64,000 nucleotides of DNA from positions 62,001 to 126,000 of the forward strand of contig NC_090968.1 of assembly GCF_040807025.1 (NCBI RefSeq), given 5' to 3'. Position numbers and translations under genes: made by a program. Below the pieces are notes generated by a model. That model saw only the letters and a list, made by a program, of their open reading frames with translations. It had not been told where the DNA came from and made no database searches. Source of the stretch: Struthio camelus. Lineage: Eukaryota > Chordata > Aves > Struthioniformes > Struthionidae. The stretch's first letter is position 1, and each line of letters begins with the position of its first letter. Shown piece after piece: positions 28,841-40,686 of this stretch.

Positions 28841-31522
28841 ATGGAGGTAGGTGCCACCCACCCTCGCCCCTCACCCCACGAGCGGCAACACAGGCAGAGG
28901 GAAGGGGCTTGCTCTTCTTGCGCTGAGAGGGGCCATCGCACTGCCGCCAACGCCAAAAGGTTCGTCACCTCTCCACCAATCCTTTGAAAAGGGTGAGGGT
29001 CAGAGCTGCCAGGGGCAGGGCAGGGCTTGTGGACTTCTGCTGCAATTTGGCTGGGCGGCAGGGCACATACTCCTGCTGGGCTCACTTGGCTGACAGGCAT
29101 GCTGTGCATCTGTGGCCAGTGCCGTGTGTGTAGCAAGAGGCTGCAGGGGTCTCCAGGAGTGCTGAGAGACCTCGTTGCCTCTTCCTCGGAGTGCACTTGC
29201 AGCTGTGGTGAGCTGCACTTGGAACTATGCTGCAGGCTGGGCTGTGCAAGGAAGCAGAGGTGGTCAGTGGGGTTTTGGGAAGTGCTGAGTCCCAAGCAGC
29301 AAGGGCATGCTTTTGAAGAGGGCAAGGAGAAAGGGCAGGGTGCCCAAGAATGGCAAGGATGCCCACGTTCCCCGGGGGCAGCATGTTGGTTCCTGAGCTT
29401 TCTGGCAGCTCCCAGTTCGTAAAGGAAGAGTTGCTCTGAGAACTGTCTGAATGCATGCTCCCCCAGCCTCCTGTGCTCTGCTGATGCGGCTGGTACTGGT
29501 GCAAAGAGGGACCTCTTCCTTTCCGGAGGAAGGAGGGAGGCAGATGTCGGCAATTCCTAGGCAGTTCCTGAGCCGGGACATTTTTCAATGTCTTTCCTTC
29601 CTCTCTTGCTGAGTTAGGAGGAGACTGACCCATGACACCTCCCTGTCATGGGAGGGCACCGAGGCCTTCCTGGGTGATAGGCACCAGTGCCTGTGTTCTT
29701 TCTTCTCATCCTGAAAGCAGCCTCGTGTGGGTTTCTGTGCCAATGGCTCTTCTGCACCGCTGCCTGCACCATAGTCCGCCCTCCACACTGCCCTCCGCAG
29801 TCTTCCCAGGAAGGGCAATGATCTCGGCCTCTCTTTCTGCAGCGGAGTGCAGCATCAGCAGCTGAGGCACCTGCAACGGATGGCAGCTCCTTACCCTCAG
29901 CTCCCCCCAGCCCTCTGCAGCAGACAACACCAAGACCTGCAGCTCCAGACGCTACGTGTCCCATCTGCCTGGACACCTTGGACAACGTGGCCTACATAAA
30001 ACCTTGCTTCCATAAGTTTTGCTTTAGTTGTGTGTTCCGGTGGTCGAAAACAAAGGCCGAATGCCCGCTGTGCAAGCAGGCTTTCCGATCAATTCTGCAC
30101 ACAGTGGTGGCAGAAGATGACTACCAGGAGCATGTCATCAGGCCCCCCGAAGATGGTTCTGTTGCCAGCCATCAGCAACGGAGAGCTCCTCACCGCCCTG
30201 CCATCCGGAGGCGCCATCACCCTGCAGCTCACCCGCAGCAGCCTTCCCCTTCTCCTCAGATGCGACCCTCTCCGCAGAACAGCAGCAGGCTGGAGGGGAC
30301 CCGGAGGCACACCAGGCAGAGGCAGAGAGAGGGAGGGCTGCTGGAGCCACGCCAGAGGCTGTCCCCACAGAGGCAGGCCAGGGCTGACAGGAGACCTCAG
30401 GGGCATGCGGCAGCGACGGAGGAGGAGACGCTGAACTTCCGCCGCTCTCTGTACCGCACAGGGATGCGCGTGCAAAGGGCTCCCGATGGCGGCCACCCCC
30501 AGGACATCTCGGCAGACTTCTTCTGCCGCAGCCCGGCCAGCATTCAGAGACTGCTGCCCTGGCTGCAGCGGGAACTGAGAGTCCTCTTTGGAGTCCACCA
30601 GACATTGCTAACTGTCACGGAGCTCATTGTCCTGACAAACCTGAGGAGGTACGACCTGGACAGTCAGGCCTTTGCTGAGGACTTAGAGCTGCTTCTGCTG
30701 AGTCGCACCGAGCAGTTCCTCCACGAGCTCATCAGCTTTGCCCGCTGCTCGTGCAGCATGGAGACCTACGACCAGCAGGCCATGTATGGCTACCGTGCTC
30801 CCAGCCGGCACGAAGGAAGCCCCTCAGCCTCATTGAGCCTGGCAGCTGCTGCAGGGACGGCCCGGACTCCTGTGCCAGCCCAGAGCCCATCCCGAGCTAG
30901 TAGCCCTGGGCTCACGGAGCTTCCTGGCCCCTCGTACGCCATCCCCCACGAGCTTGCCGCAGCCACACAGTCTGCCCAGCAGCCGCGGCGAAGCTCTGAT
31001 GATGGGGCAGCTCGAGCAGGAGGAGAAGCCTGGAGAGAGTTGCTGGCTCCTGCCGACCCCCAGGACAGTGACTCCTCGTCAGACAGTTGTGTCCTTGTAG
31101 GGTCCTGGAAGCCCTGGGCAGAGGGAAGCCCTGAATGCATTGTGCTCTCCTCAGACTCAGAGCACTCAGCCGCGGCAGAGGAAAAGGAAGCTGGGCAGAA
31201 TGAGCAGCCGCTCCATGGGTCCAGCCGGAGCTGCAGCAAAGCCAGCGGGAGCTGCTTGCCCAGCTCCGCCATGCCGAAGGAAACTGGCTGGAGCTGCCAC
31301 GGCTGCTGCCCCACTGCCCCCAGGGAGGAGACAGAGCCCCGGCAGGGGCAGGTGGAGGATGTGGCTGGTTGCTCTGTGCAGGGCTGCAGCCAGATCCCCT
31401 TTGCTCCTGGCAGCGGCAGGCAATGCTCACCCAGGAGTCCCCGGCTGCCCAGAAAGAGGAGGGCAGGCAGCCCTGAGGCCTGTACCCAGCCCAGCAAGAG
31501 GCAGGCATGGCCTCAGCGTTAG
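28841..31522 (+). CDS. TOPORS-like: TOPORS-like RING-finger E3 ligase, copy 2
   Basis: The inferred exon 1 start ATGGAG is at 28841-28846, with donor gtaggt following. The large exon is 29843-31522. The frame is intact over 561 residues and all eight RING ligands are kept. Compared with copies 1 and 3 it has H127 (R), H488 (R) and R533 (G); at residue 198 it has T, like copy 3. All replacements fall outside the RING and outside the ~236-318 conserved block, in low-complexity Arg/Pro/Ser/Gln-rich linkers. A TATA-like TTTATA lies about 200 bp upstream of the inferred ATG in the aligned position (8276 in copy 1), which is a weak promoter candidate. Confidence 0.85.
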
Positions 31523-34500
31523 GAAGGAGAGAGGAAGATGGCCAGGGAGCAGAGACGAGAGCAGCCAGAGAAGCCTGTGGCAATGGCGGCTAGGTAAGAA
31601 GACCGAAAGAAGTGGAAAACGGGCTGGACTGCTGCCCTCCAAGGGTTGTCTTCAGCGGTACAAGGTCTGGCAGTCAGCTGACTGTGAGTAGTGGCCTCCT
31701 TGGGAGAAGGTAGCAATGCTAGGGCAAAGACTGGTTCAGGTGTTCTTAATGAGGCGATGGAGGGCTCTCGGGGCAAGCTTGGAGTAGGAGTTGGACTAGA
31801 CGCTGGCAGATGCAGGGCCCACACGGATGAGGAAGTCTGTCAGTCCCCCCAGCAGTTATTCTAGGAGATGGCTGTCTGAAAGCACCTTTGGCAGGACACT
31901 GCGGGGCCAGGTTTGTATAAAGACCAGTGCAATCCAGCTGGTTGCCGTGACAAATGCTGAGGAGAGTGAAGGGGTCCCTCGTGACTCACTTGCCTTCTGT
32001 CACCCTCTGCTCTCCCTTGGCAGGCAAGGAAGTGGTGGGTTTTCCGCACAGACCTGAGGTGCACCGAGCCCCTCTCCTTGTGTGTGTGTGGGCCTCCCAC
32101 CAAAATGCCTGAGCTCCCCTGCAGCTGTTCCCCAAATGGCCCTGTCTGGGCTGGAGAACGGGGAGGCATAAAACTCCCCAGCATACACTTCTGGGGAGGA
32201 ACCCTCTCAGCTTCCCCTCTGCTGGAAAAGTGGCTTGCCTCCGTGTTTCTGCTCCTTTCGCTCTCACCCCACCTGCTCTAGGGGCTTTTAATCTCCTTGC
32301 GTGCCTTACTTCTTCCCCTTTGCGTTGCTGGCGTGCAGTGCTAACCACGGTGTTGGAGCGGGTGCCACCTTCCAGGTAAGAAGCTGGCCCTGGGGTTTTT
32401 CACCAGTGCTGCTGCTGGCTAAGGAGCTCGTCACCTGAACGCACTTAAGGCACCTGGGATGTGAGCTGCTGGAGAGCTGCCAGAGCTCAGGATGCAAGAA
32501 GACTGGCTTGAATTGTCTAGCTCTCCTCAGCTTGGAGGCAGAGCTAGCCCTGCCAGGACATGGCTTCCAGGCTGACAACCCTGCTTTGAAGCTTCTTTGA
32601 AGCAGGAGCAAAATCATTTCTGGGAGGTGTGTCACATTCCGCATGTCCGATGGCTGCTGAGGACCGGGCTGCAGCAGTGGTGAGCGTAGCTGTGGCTGTG
32701 GGGGTTGGCAGGGCTGAGCAATGCAGCCTCTGGCCTCTCTCCCCAGGCCCCCTGCAATGAGGTGAGGAACTGCTCACTGAGGTGAGCCCATCTCCATGCT
32801 TGTGCCTCAGGGGGCATGTTATTCCCAGCTCACAGAGGCCTTCAGCTTTCCCACATGTTAACTTAGGAGTTAACATCTCTGCCTGAAAGCAAACCCTGGG
32901 ACTGCAACCTTGGCTAGGTTTTGGTAGGAACAACGGGAACTCCCAGCTCGATACAAAGGGAGGCACTCCCAGCGCAGCACCCTAAGCCCAGGCTGACGGA
33001 GGCAGGCTCTCTTGTGCTCCTGCTTTCTGAGCCAGGGACTCTGGGGTCCTTGGCTGCACAAAGGCACAGCTCCAGCTGAAGTGGTGCCGGTTAGACTCGC
33101 CAACCCAGCAGCCACTGTGTGCTCCGGCTTCCCTAAAACACAGGCGGCATCTCCCCTTCCTCCTCTCGCAGCTCTTCCAGAGAACACTTGTGCGCAACTA
33201 GCTTTCAGGACTGGTCTCTGATGTCCTATGGCTCCCTGTCAGCGTGAGTCAGAGAGGATTTGGGGCAAACTCCCGTCCTCAGGCTTTTCCCTTAGCCAGC
33301 ACCAGGCAACACCATGCCGAGATGAGATTTCCCTCACTTGTCTATCGAGATATATTTCTCTGGAGTCACGAGAGTGATAACAGGAGTGCAGTGAGAAATT
33401 AAATAATAACACAAGCTTGTTCTTCCAGGAAAAAAGTATTGCCTACTCACCCGCAGGATTCCGCAGAGGCGCCAAAACCTCGTCCAGCTGAGATGCTGGG
33501 GAAGCTTCACCTACAGGCACACCTGCAATCAGAGAGGAGATTTGCTTCCCTTCTATACCATGACATACGTCTTTTGAGCCAGCATCGGGATTACAGAGGG
33601 GGAAAAGAAACGCTTAAAAAGAGACAAAGCTTGTCCTTGCCAGCAAAAAAAGTCTGACTCCTTACCAGTGGCGTCCTGCAGAGGCTCCCTTACCTCTCCC
33701 AGCTGAGCAGCTGGGTACGCAGTGTCCACGGGCACATCGGTAAGCAGACACGGAGCAGCAGAACTGCGCTGGGCTGACAGTGAACACCCAGGGACTGGCT
33801 GAGGCCCAGAGGGGAGAAATGACCGTCCCCACACTTGCCTGCCTGCAGTGCGCTGGAGCTGGGAGAGAACCCAGGAGTTTGGACTCCCAGTCAGCCCTTC
33901 CCCTGCTCTACGCCAATGACCCCTGCCCTTCCGCTTCCCACACGTTCCGAGTCCCAGAGCACCTCGCCAGAGCAGGAGAGACTTCCAGTCTCTACCATTT
34001 CTCACTGCTGAGGACTTGCCTTTGCAATCTTGAGATCACGCCTAATTCAAGAAACTTTATTTTGAAGTGCCAAAATTCCTTCTGGAAACAACCACACAAA
34101 GCTCTGGAGCCCTCAGGACACATCAGCACATTAGCCCCACTGAGCTTCCTTTCTTTTGCTTGAACTAAAAGAACTAACTGCAGCGGCAGGTTATTCTTTC
34201 TTAGGCAAAGCTGCAGCACAAGCACCTCACCCGTGTTTCTCCCAGTGCCTTATAGGCAGCAGAGGGATGCTGAAGCAGGAGAATAAGGAGCTGGAGAATA
34301 AGTTCCATGTTTGCAGAGTGCTCTCCAGTGGCTCTCCCTCTCCCTGCCACGGGGCTCCTCAGCCCTTCTCTTCACCAGGGAAGCTCAGCTCAGGGGCTGT
34401 GTGGTGTCTCGTAAATGCTCGCCCATCTCTCACAGACTTTTCAGCACTCTTGCCGGCAACAAGGGACTCACTAGAACAGCAGAGGCGGCGCATCCACAGC

Positions 34501-34740
34501 AACAGCTCTACACCTCCCCCCTTCCCCACTCTTGGCACTGAATCGGGAAAGCATCCGAGTTCCTCTGCTCAACAGAGGCAAGGGCAGCCCCCCTCGCAAC
34601 CTGGCCAAATGGTCCTTCCCAGAGACACGGCTGGCCGCAGGGGCACCTCCCTCCCAGGGCTCCCCTCCACCTCCACGGCACGATGGAGAACACAGCCTGC
34701 AAACGGATCCCACCGCTCCTGCCAAGGCTCTTTTGAGAAT

Positions 34741-35050
34741 GTAGGGTAGTTACAGTGATAGGATGCTGTTAGGATAGCTAGCGTAGAGTTGGTTATCATA
34801 GTCTTAGCGTGTAGTTACTTACAGTATTCTTAGAGCAGTTGGAGTATCCTTAGGTCATTGTAATTTCTCTAAGGGTAGGAGACAGCTAGTCTGCCTGGCT
34901 ATACTTAGGGCAGTTATTATAGTTATCATATAGTTACCATTAGCATTATTACTTATAGTTAGAGTTAGTTAGAGTTACTGTTCGTAGTTATCCTTAGGCC
35001 ATAGTAATTCTTGCTGGAGGGTAGTTAATGTTAGAGGAGAGTATTAGGAT
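34741..35050. repeat. TTAG/GTTA-rich degenerate tract (unit 2)
   Basis: Unit-2 counterpart of the tract at 14371-14680, with the same length and pattern. Confidence 0.65.
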
Positions 35051-38000
35051 GGTTTCAGATAGCTAGCCTGGCAGGAGGCTAGCTCCCCCACTCCCCACCA
35101 GCTGGGGCACAGCAAGCTCATGGGCTTGCACTTTAGGTGCAGTAGCTAACTCCTAAGAGAGGAACTGTCTGCACAGGCAGGACAAGAAGAAAAAAGCTTA
35201 ATCCCTACGTTGCAGCCGATAGAGGAAAATCGGAGTGCTGGCTGCTTTTTGGAAGAAGGCGTCAGAAACATAATTAACACGAGAGTTCCTCAGCAGGAGG
35301 TGATCACAGTGTTACCCTCACAGGGCATGTCTCCCCACAGCTGCTGCGGCGTTGTTTCCCACACCATCTTCCTGCAGAAGGAAGACCCTTGACTCGCACC
35401 CGAAAAACATGCCACTGAAAAGGAATCCTAGGAGAAAGCAGCAGAAATACGCTTAAGCATCCCAGCTGCCAAGTCTTTCAGGTGACAAAGTTCATCTGAG
35501 GAACACCCCATACCTGCCACTTTGGGGGCAGCATGGTTTTGCCCACCCCCCTCCTGAATGGGGGCAAGACAGGACAACCCAGCAAAACCACATCGCCTTC
35601 ACTAACAACAGCTTGCAAGCCCCTGAGGAAAAGCTGCCCCTCAAAACAACTCCTGTTTTAACAGGTCACAGGGTTAAACACCTTCCTCCCCTAAAGACAT
35701 TACAAAGCCATTGGCTGCCGTCCCTTGCCCAAGAGGAACTGCACAGCTTCTGCTGGCAAGCAGGTATCAGAAATCCAGGCAGACAACACAGCTCTGCCCT
35801 GTGAGCTTCCAGCCCTGATCCCACCCACCAAACATGGGGGAGCTACAAACCCCCCCGGGCCCTGCCCCGGACACTTCACAGCTACAGAACTGCCCCACTT
35901 CTCTCATTTCGGCAAGGCATCCGTTACTGTTCAGGAGTTCCTCTCACCCGTGTGAAATGACACGGGTTTGTCTCTGGAGACACAATCTGCCTACTTGCCC
36001 AGAAAAAACCCACAGCCGCTTCCATTCAGTCACTGTGGAATTTCCAAATGAATGCAAAACAGAGGGAGAACTTTCCTCTCTCTCGGTTTCCCAGCCCACT
36101 TGCCCTCTCAGCTGGTACATCAAGAACAGGACGAGATGCCTGTGGGCTTTCTCTAAGAGCTTAGGCTCAGTAGTACAGATTAAGGCCTCATGAGGAGGAG
36201 GTCCAGTTCCCTTTTCCGGGCGGAACAACCCACTCCGGAACAGAGATGTCTTTGTAACGCCTCCTTTGTAGCGCCGCCTTCTGATGTCTTTGCGCCTTCC
36301 CTTCTTCCGGCAGAGAGTGGCTGCTTAAAACAAAACCAAAGCAAAAAAGCACCCCACTCATTCATCTCCCTGTTTTGGGCCAAAAGAGCTGCAGAAGGAT
36401 CAAAGGACACCGAATGGCTGCGCAATAAAGCATCAGAGGATATTCACTGCAGGGGAAGTAAAGCATCTAGGGGGCCAAAACACCCAAACCTTAACTTTAC
36501 ATGCACAAATGACAGGCTGTGACCTAGTGGTTATTGGCCAGGGAGACCCAGCCAGTCAAGCAGAGCGCTCCATGAAAGCACGTGCTCCTTGCTTTGCCGA
36601 GGTCAAAAGGAGGAAAGCAAATGCAAGAAGAAAAGGGACAGAGAATCAGGCAAGGAACCGCATTAGGCCCTTCCACAGATTCACGGTGTGCCTGAGTGGG
36701 TGCCCCTCTGCAAGCACAAATACAGGAAAGGCCCTTGGGCTACTGCCTCTGGCAGGGGAAGCTCCCAGGCCACAGCCTGCTGGAAGAATGCTCGGAGGAA
36801 AAAAAAAGAAAACATCAGTATATAGTGCCCTCTTCTGATCCTCCTTCCTAGACAGCTGCTGTTCAACACTGCCCAAGAGAGTGCCAGTGTGAACCAACAG
36901 CTCGTTTGACCCAGTGGACCCCGCTGCTCCTGCTCTGGAAAGCTGTTGGTGTAATCGTCTTCCCCACCTCGGCATCAATGGCAAAGACATCTAAGGAAGC
37001 CAGGTTAGCTAGAGATTTGTGTTACGCCAGCTAACACATGCAGAAATGCTTGCTAACGCTGCAGAGCTGCAATAATTTGGAAGCTCTAACAGTGGGAGGT
37101 GCCAGGAGGAGAGTTACAAAGCTCTTGGAAGAACGCAATGCCCTCCGTGGACAGCACGCTTCCGCTTCAGCTGTCAGGCTGCTACTAGGAAGCCCCTCCC
37201 CGACAGTCTGCCCTCAGGTCAAAAGCCTAGCTTTACTGATTGCTCTCTAAAGGCAGTTCCTTTGTGCCAGGGGCCACCACGTACTTCACAGCAAAGCTTT
37301 GGCTCTGAATATACTGGGGAGTTGGCACAACCCAGGCATCCAAGACCCTGCAAGGAGGGCTCATGCTACGGCCTGACATAGGCTGGGAGCAGCACCATGA
37401 GGCTAAAGGGAGAGCAACCCATACGCCCCATCCTCAAGGACAAAAAGGATGAGGTCTGCTATCCTTGCAGGTTTTTAAGGAACTGCTTGTTAACACCACA
37501 TAAGACCCAAGTGCTTTGGAATTAAGTAAATCCTTGCTCAGGAACCAAAACAACCAATAGGCATGGCAGGGATTGAACTGCCAAGCCGGAAGGTCCAAAT
37601 ACATCGGCTCACTCAAGCAGCCTTGGAAGCGGATGCAGCAGCAGCCGCACTGCTGAGGCTCTTGTGCATCCCGGTGCAATTCAGGGCATGCCCGCATCGT
37701 GACGGAGGAAGGATGAGCACTCTCACTGTCGGTTAGGTAACTGCCTTGCTCATAAGCATGTGAATTAATGAATCATCGAGTTAACAAATCAGTGAACTAG
37801 CTAATTAAGTAACTACAGAATTAATGACTTAGGCTAGTCTGCACAGAAAGGATTCACTCTTTCTTTGCTTTTGGGGTTTTTTTTTCTTTTTTACCTAATA
37901 AGCTCATAAGACTAAAGTTGGTTTCACAAAGTACGCTGTCCTGTAAATTTGAGAGATCACAACGTGACACACAGATCCGCCTTTTCCTGGGAGAGACCTA

Positions 38001-38829
38001 CAACCAACACTCAGGGTAGCCCATGCTCATTGTGCTTTAAAGGCACCCAAGCCAGTATGGTGATAAGAGACTCTGTACCTGACCAGATCATTTCGCAGTG
38101 GGCCCCAAGCATCACCACATTGATGTCTGCACTGACAGATGGGAAAGTGTTCGGAGAAAAACCACGAGTCAGCTTTCAAGCACCATTAGATGTATGGGGC
38201 TCTCAGGTTATGAGGGACAACGCAGACAGATTCCTCATACGCACTGGCTGAGTAGGAAGCGTCAACTCGGACAAAGAGGCCTTCTGACTATCATGTGAAA
38301 GTTGACGAGGACTGGAGCACGGCATCTGCTGGGGCTTTAACTGCAAGACTCCACACTGGACCAAGTTAGTCATTTTGCAAGAAGGGATGCTGCTCCTGCC
38401 TCACAAGCAGAGCTTGTCATTTTGTACCACCCAACAGCCTTTCCTCAGATTCCAGGATCTACCCCAAAATAATTACAAAACTCATAGCTTTGCATAACAA
38501 TGGCACAGACATGTGAAAAAAGTACTTGTCAACTACCACGTAAATAACAAACAGTGAAAAGAGGAAAAAAACCCAGCTCATGGGGACAATAGCAAATGTG
38601 TGCACATGACATTCTGACAAACTGCTGGCTAGAGAAGAAAATTGTTTGCCAGCAATCCAATTACACCTGACCTCCCTGCAGGGGACGATTCAGGACACCT
38701 GCAACAGTTCCATGCCTTCAGCTTTCTAGAGAAGCTCCAGAGAAGACACGAACCTGATCTAAACAAGGGAACTTGGCTTGTCCCGAAAAGGTGCAATTTG
38801 CTTACTTGCTTTGGAAACTCTGCCATCAT

Positions 38830-38853
38830 AAACAAACAAACAAACAAACAAAA
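38830..38853. repeat. (AAAC)n microsatellite (unit 2, expanded)
   Basis: Five aaac units, two more than in units 1 and 3. The following ccaaacaaacag (against ccaaacag in unit 1) is also longer by one unit. Confidence 0.85.
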
Positions 38854-39490
38854 TACCATGCACACCCCCCCCAAACAAACAGTTACAAAGGGATTATTTA
38901 AGAGTCTTGCCTAAAGTCTGCATTAATGTAAGACCAGGGCACCCAAAGGTGCACACAGAATTTGTCACTCACCATTACTGCAAACAGCCAGACACTACAA
39001 AGGTCAGCCCGAGGAGAAGAGGGTTAAGTAACAATACCCACTCTTGACCAGAGAGACTGTTGTTCTGTCCTTCTTTACCAAACACTTGGTGCGTTAGAAG
39101 CCGTTTGATCACACAGGGCAAGACCCATTTTCTCCTCGTGATTCAGAAGGGAACAGGGGAGTCTTGGCTTTCCTAAAGCAGCCATAGCCAGGAAACACTG
39201 ATGCACAGAAGGCAGAAGCAAGGAAACGTGAACCCCTGCTTAGCTAGCTCCGTCTCCAGCAGCAATGCACACCTCGAGCAGAGGGTTTTGCTCTGTCTTT
39301 ACCATTTGGGTTTAAGCAAGGGCCTGGGCGAAAGGAATTAAGGACATTTGTGTCGAGGAACATTGGAAACAAAGGGAAGAAAACGGGCCCTAACCTGTAA
39401 AGGGTTTGAAAAAGTTCTTGATGCAAAGGAGAGCAACGGGCTTGAGCTGGCTTCAACCCACGTATTCCTTCCTGGCGACTGGGGAGGCCC

Positions 39491-39677
39491 AGCGTTGTGA
39501 CAGTGAGCCCATGATAGTAATGGGTAAAGGGGATCACATTGGTGTTGTGATGGAACTGTATAATGCAACTGCTAGAGTTTGTGAAGTGTACACTTGCATT
39601 GTGGTTTCAGACTGTTGCTGTATCGCTCTGCTAAATCAGACATCCCATGTAGCATCAAATACCTCGAAAGGAAACTG
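39491..39677 (+). repeat. Dispersed repeat, member B (unit 2)
   Basis: Unit-2 counterpart of 19112-19298, starting agcgttgtgacagtgagc. Confidence 0.6.
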
Positions 39678-40164
39678 TTATGGGGATGGGAGCTCTCACA
39701 GCTCCAGGCCTTTCTGCCCCTGTCGCGCTACAACACTGGCTGAAAGCACCACTCCGTTTCCCCCGGAGGGTGGCAAACAGCTCCCGCGCCCAGCTCAGGT
39801 TTCGGGGGCCAGTTCCCTTCCAGCGACTCCCACAGGGGAGCCCAGCAGAGCGGGGCCCAGCGGCAGCAGCCTTTCCTGGCGGAGGCTCCGCTGGAGGACA
39901 ACTCCCACTGCCCCGGGGCCGGCCTCACGCTGCTGGGGCGAGGGCAGGAGCCGGAGCCGCCCGCGAGGCCGCGTGTGGAGAGAGCAGAGAGCTCGGAGCT
40001 GTGACGTGCGGGTCTGCGGGGGACCGGCCTCGGGCGGCGGTGGGGAGGGCAGTGGCACCTGGCGCTGCAGGGCCCCGGGCCTGGGCTGCTGAAGAGAAGG
40101 AAGGGGAGGCCCAGGTAATGAGAAGCTCCTGTGTGTCTTCGGCCTTGCGGCTGAGGAAGTAAAA

Positions 40165-40474
40165 GGGGGTGATTGTGGTGGTGCTGATGAGGGGCCTGGA
40201 GGACATCCCCTGTCTGGAGATGGTCAGCAAGAGCATGCTGGTGCTGGCCAAAGTGGTGCATGAGCTGAAGGGCAAGGACCTGGGCTCCGCTTTCAGGGAC
40301 ACTGCCAAGTGCAAAGACCATGGCGGGGCACGGTGGCCCTCACGAGTCCACAACGTCTGCTCGATTCACACGCCGTCTCCAGGCTCGGACGCCTTTGCCT
40401 GCTCAACACCCTGGGACAAGACAACCCCGGGCCTTGGAAAGTACACCGAGTACACCAAAGGAAGGAAACTCTGA
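40165..40474 (+). pseudogene. Coding-like block of unknown identity (unit 2)
   Basis: Unit-2 counterpart of 19786-20095. The first ~55 codons are unchanged; late differences (tacaccgagtacacc, ggaaactctga) change only residues near the end. Confidence 0.35.
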
Positions 40475-40686
40475 ACCCCCTCCCCCCCAACAACCACCTC
40501 AAATCACCCCCTGCCCACAAAGGCCACCATGTGAAAAGACTCTGGGGCTCCAAGGGCCTCTCTCTGCGTGCGCACAAAGCACACTCGACCACACCAAAGC
40601 GGTCTCCGAGGACGTCTTATTCAGCGGGCACCCAGCAGGCTCCACGAGGCCGAGACCTACGGAGACGTGGGGCTGGGCGACGGCTG

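Larger units (their letters stand above)
31523..40164. other. Unit 2: region between TOPORS-like copy 2 and the coding-like block
   Basis: The content is as in 11153-19785: the splice-like signals after the TOPORS-like stop, the exon-like pair (33451-33510 and 33666-33725, minus), the TTAG-rich tract, the expanded AAAC run, dispersed repeat B and the CpG-rich stretch. No further gene is recognised. Confidence 0.45.
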
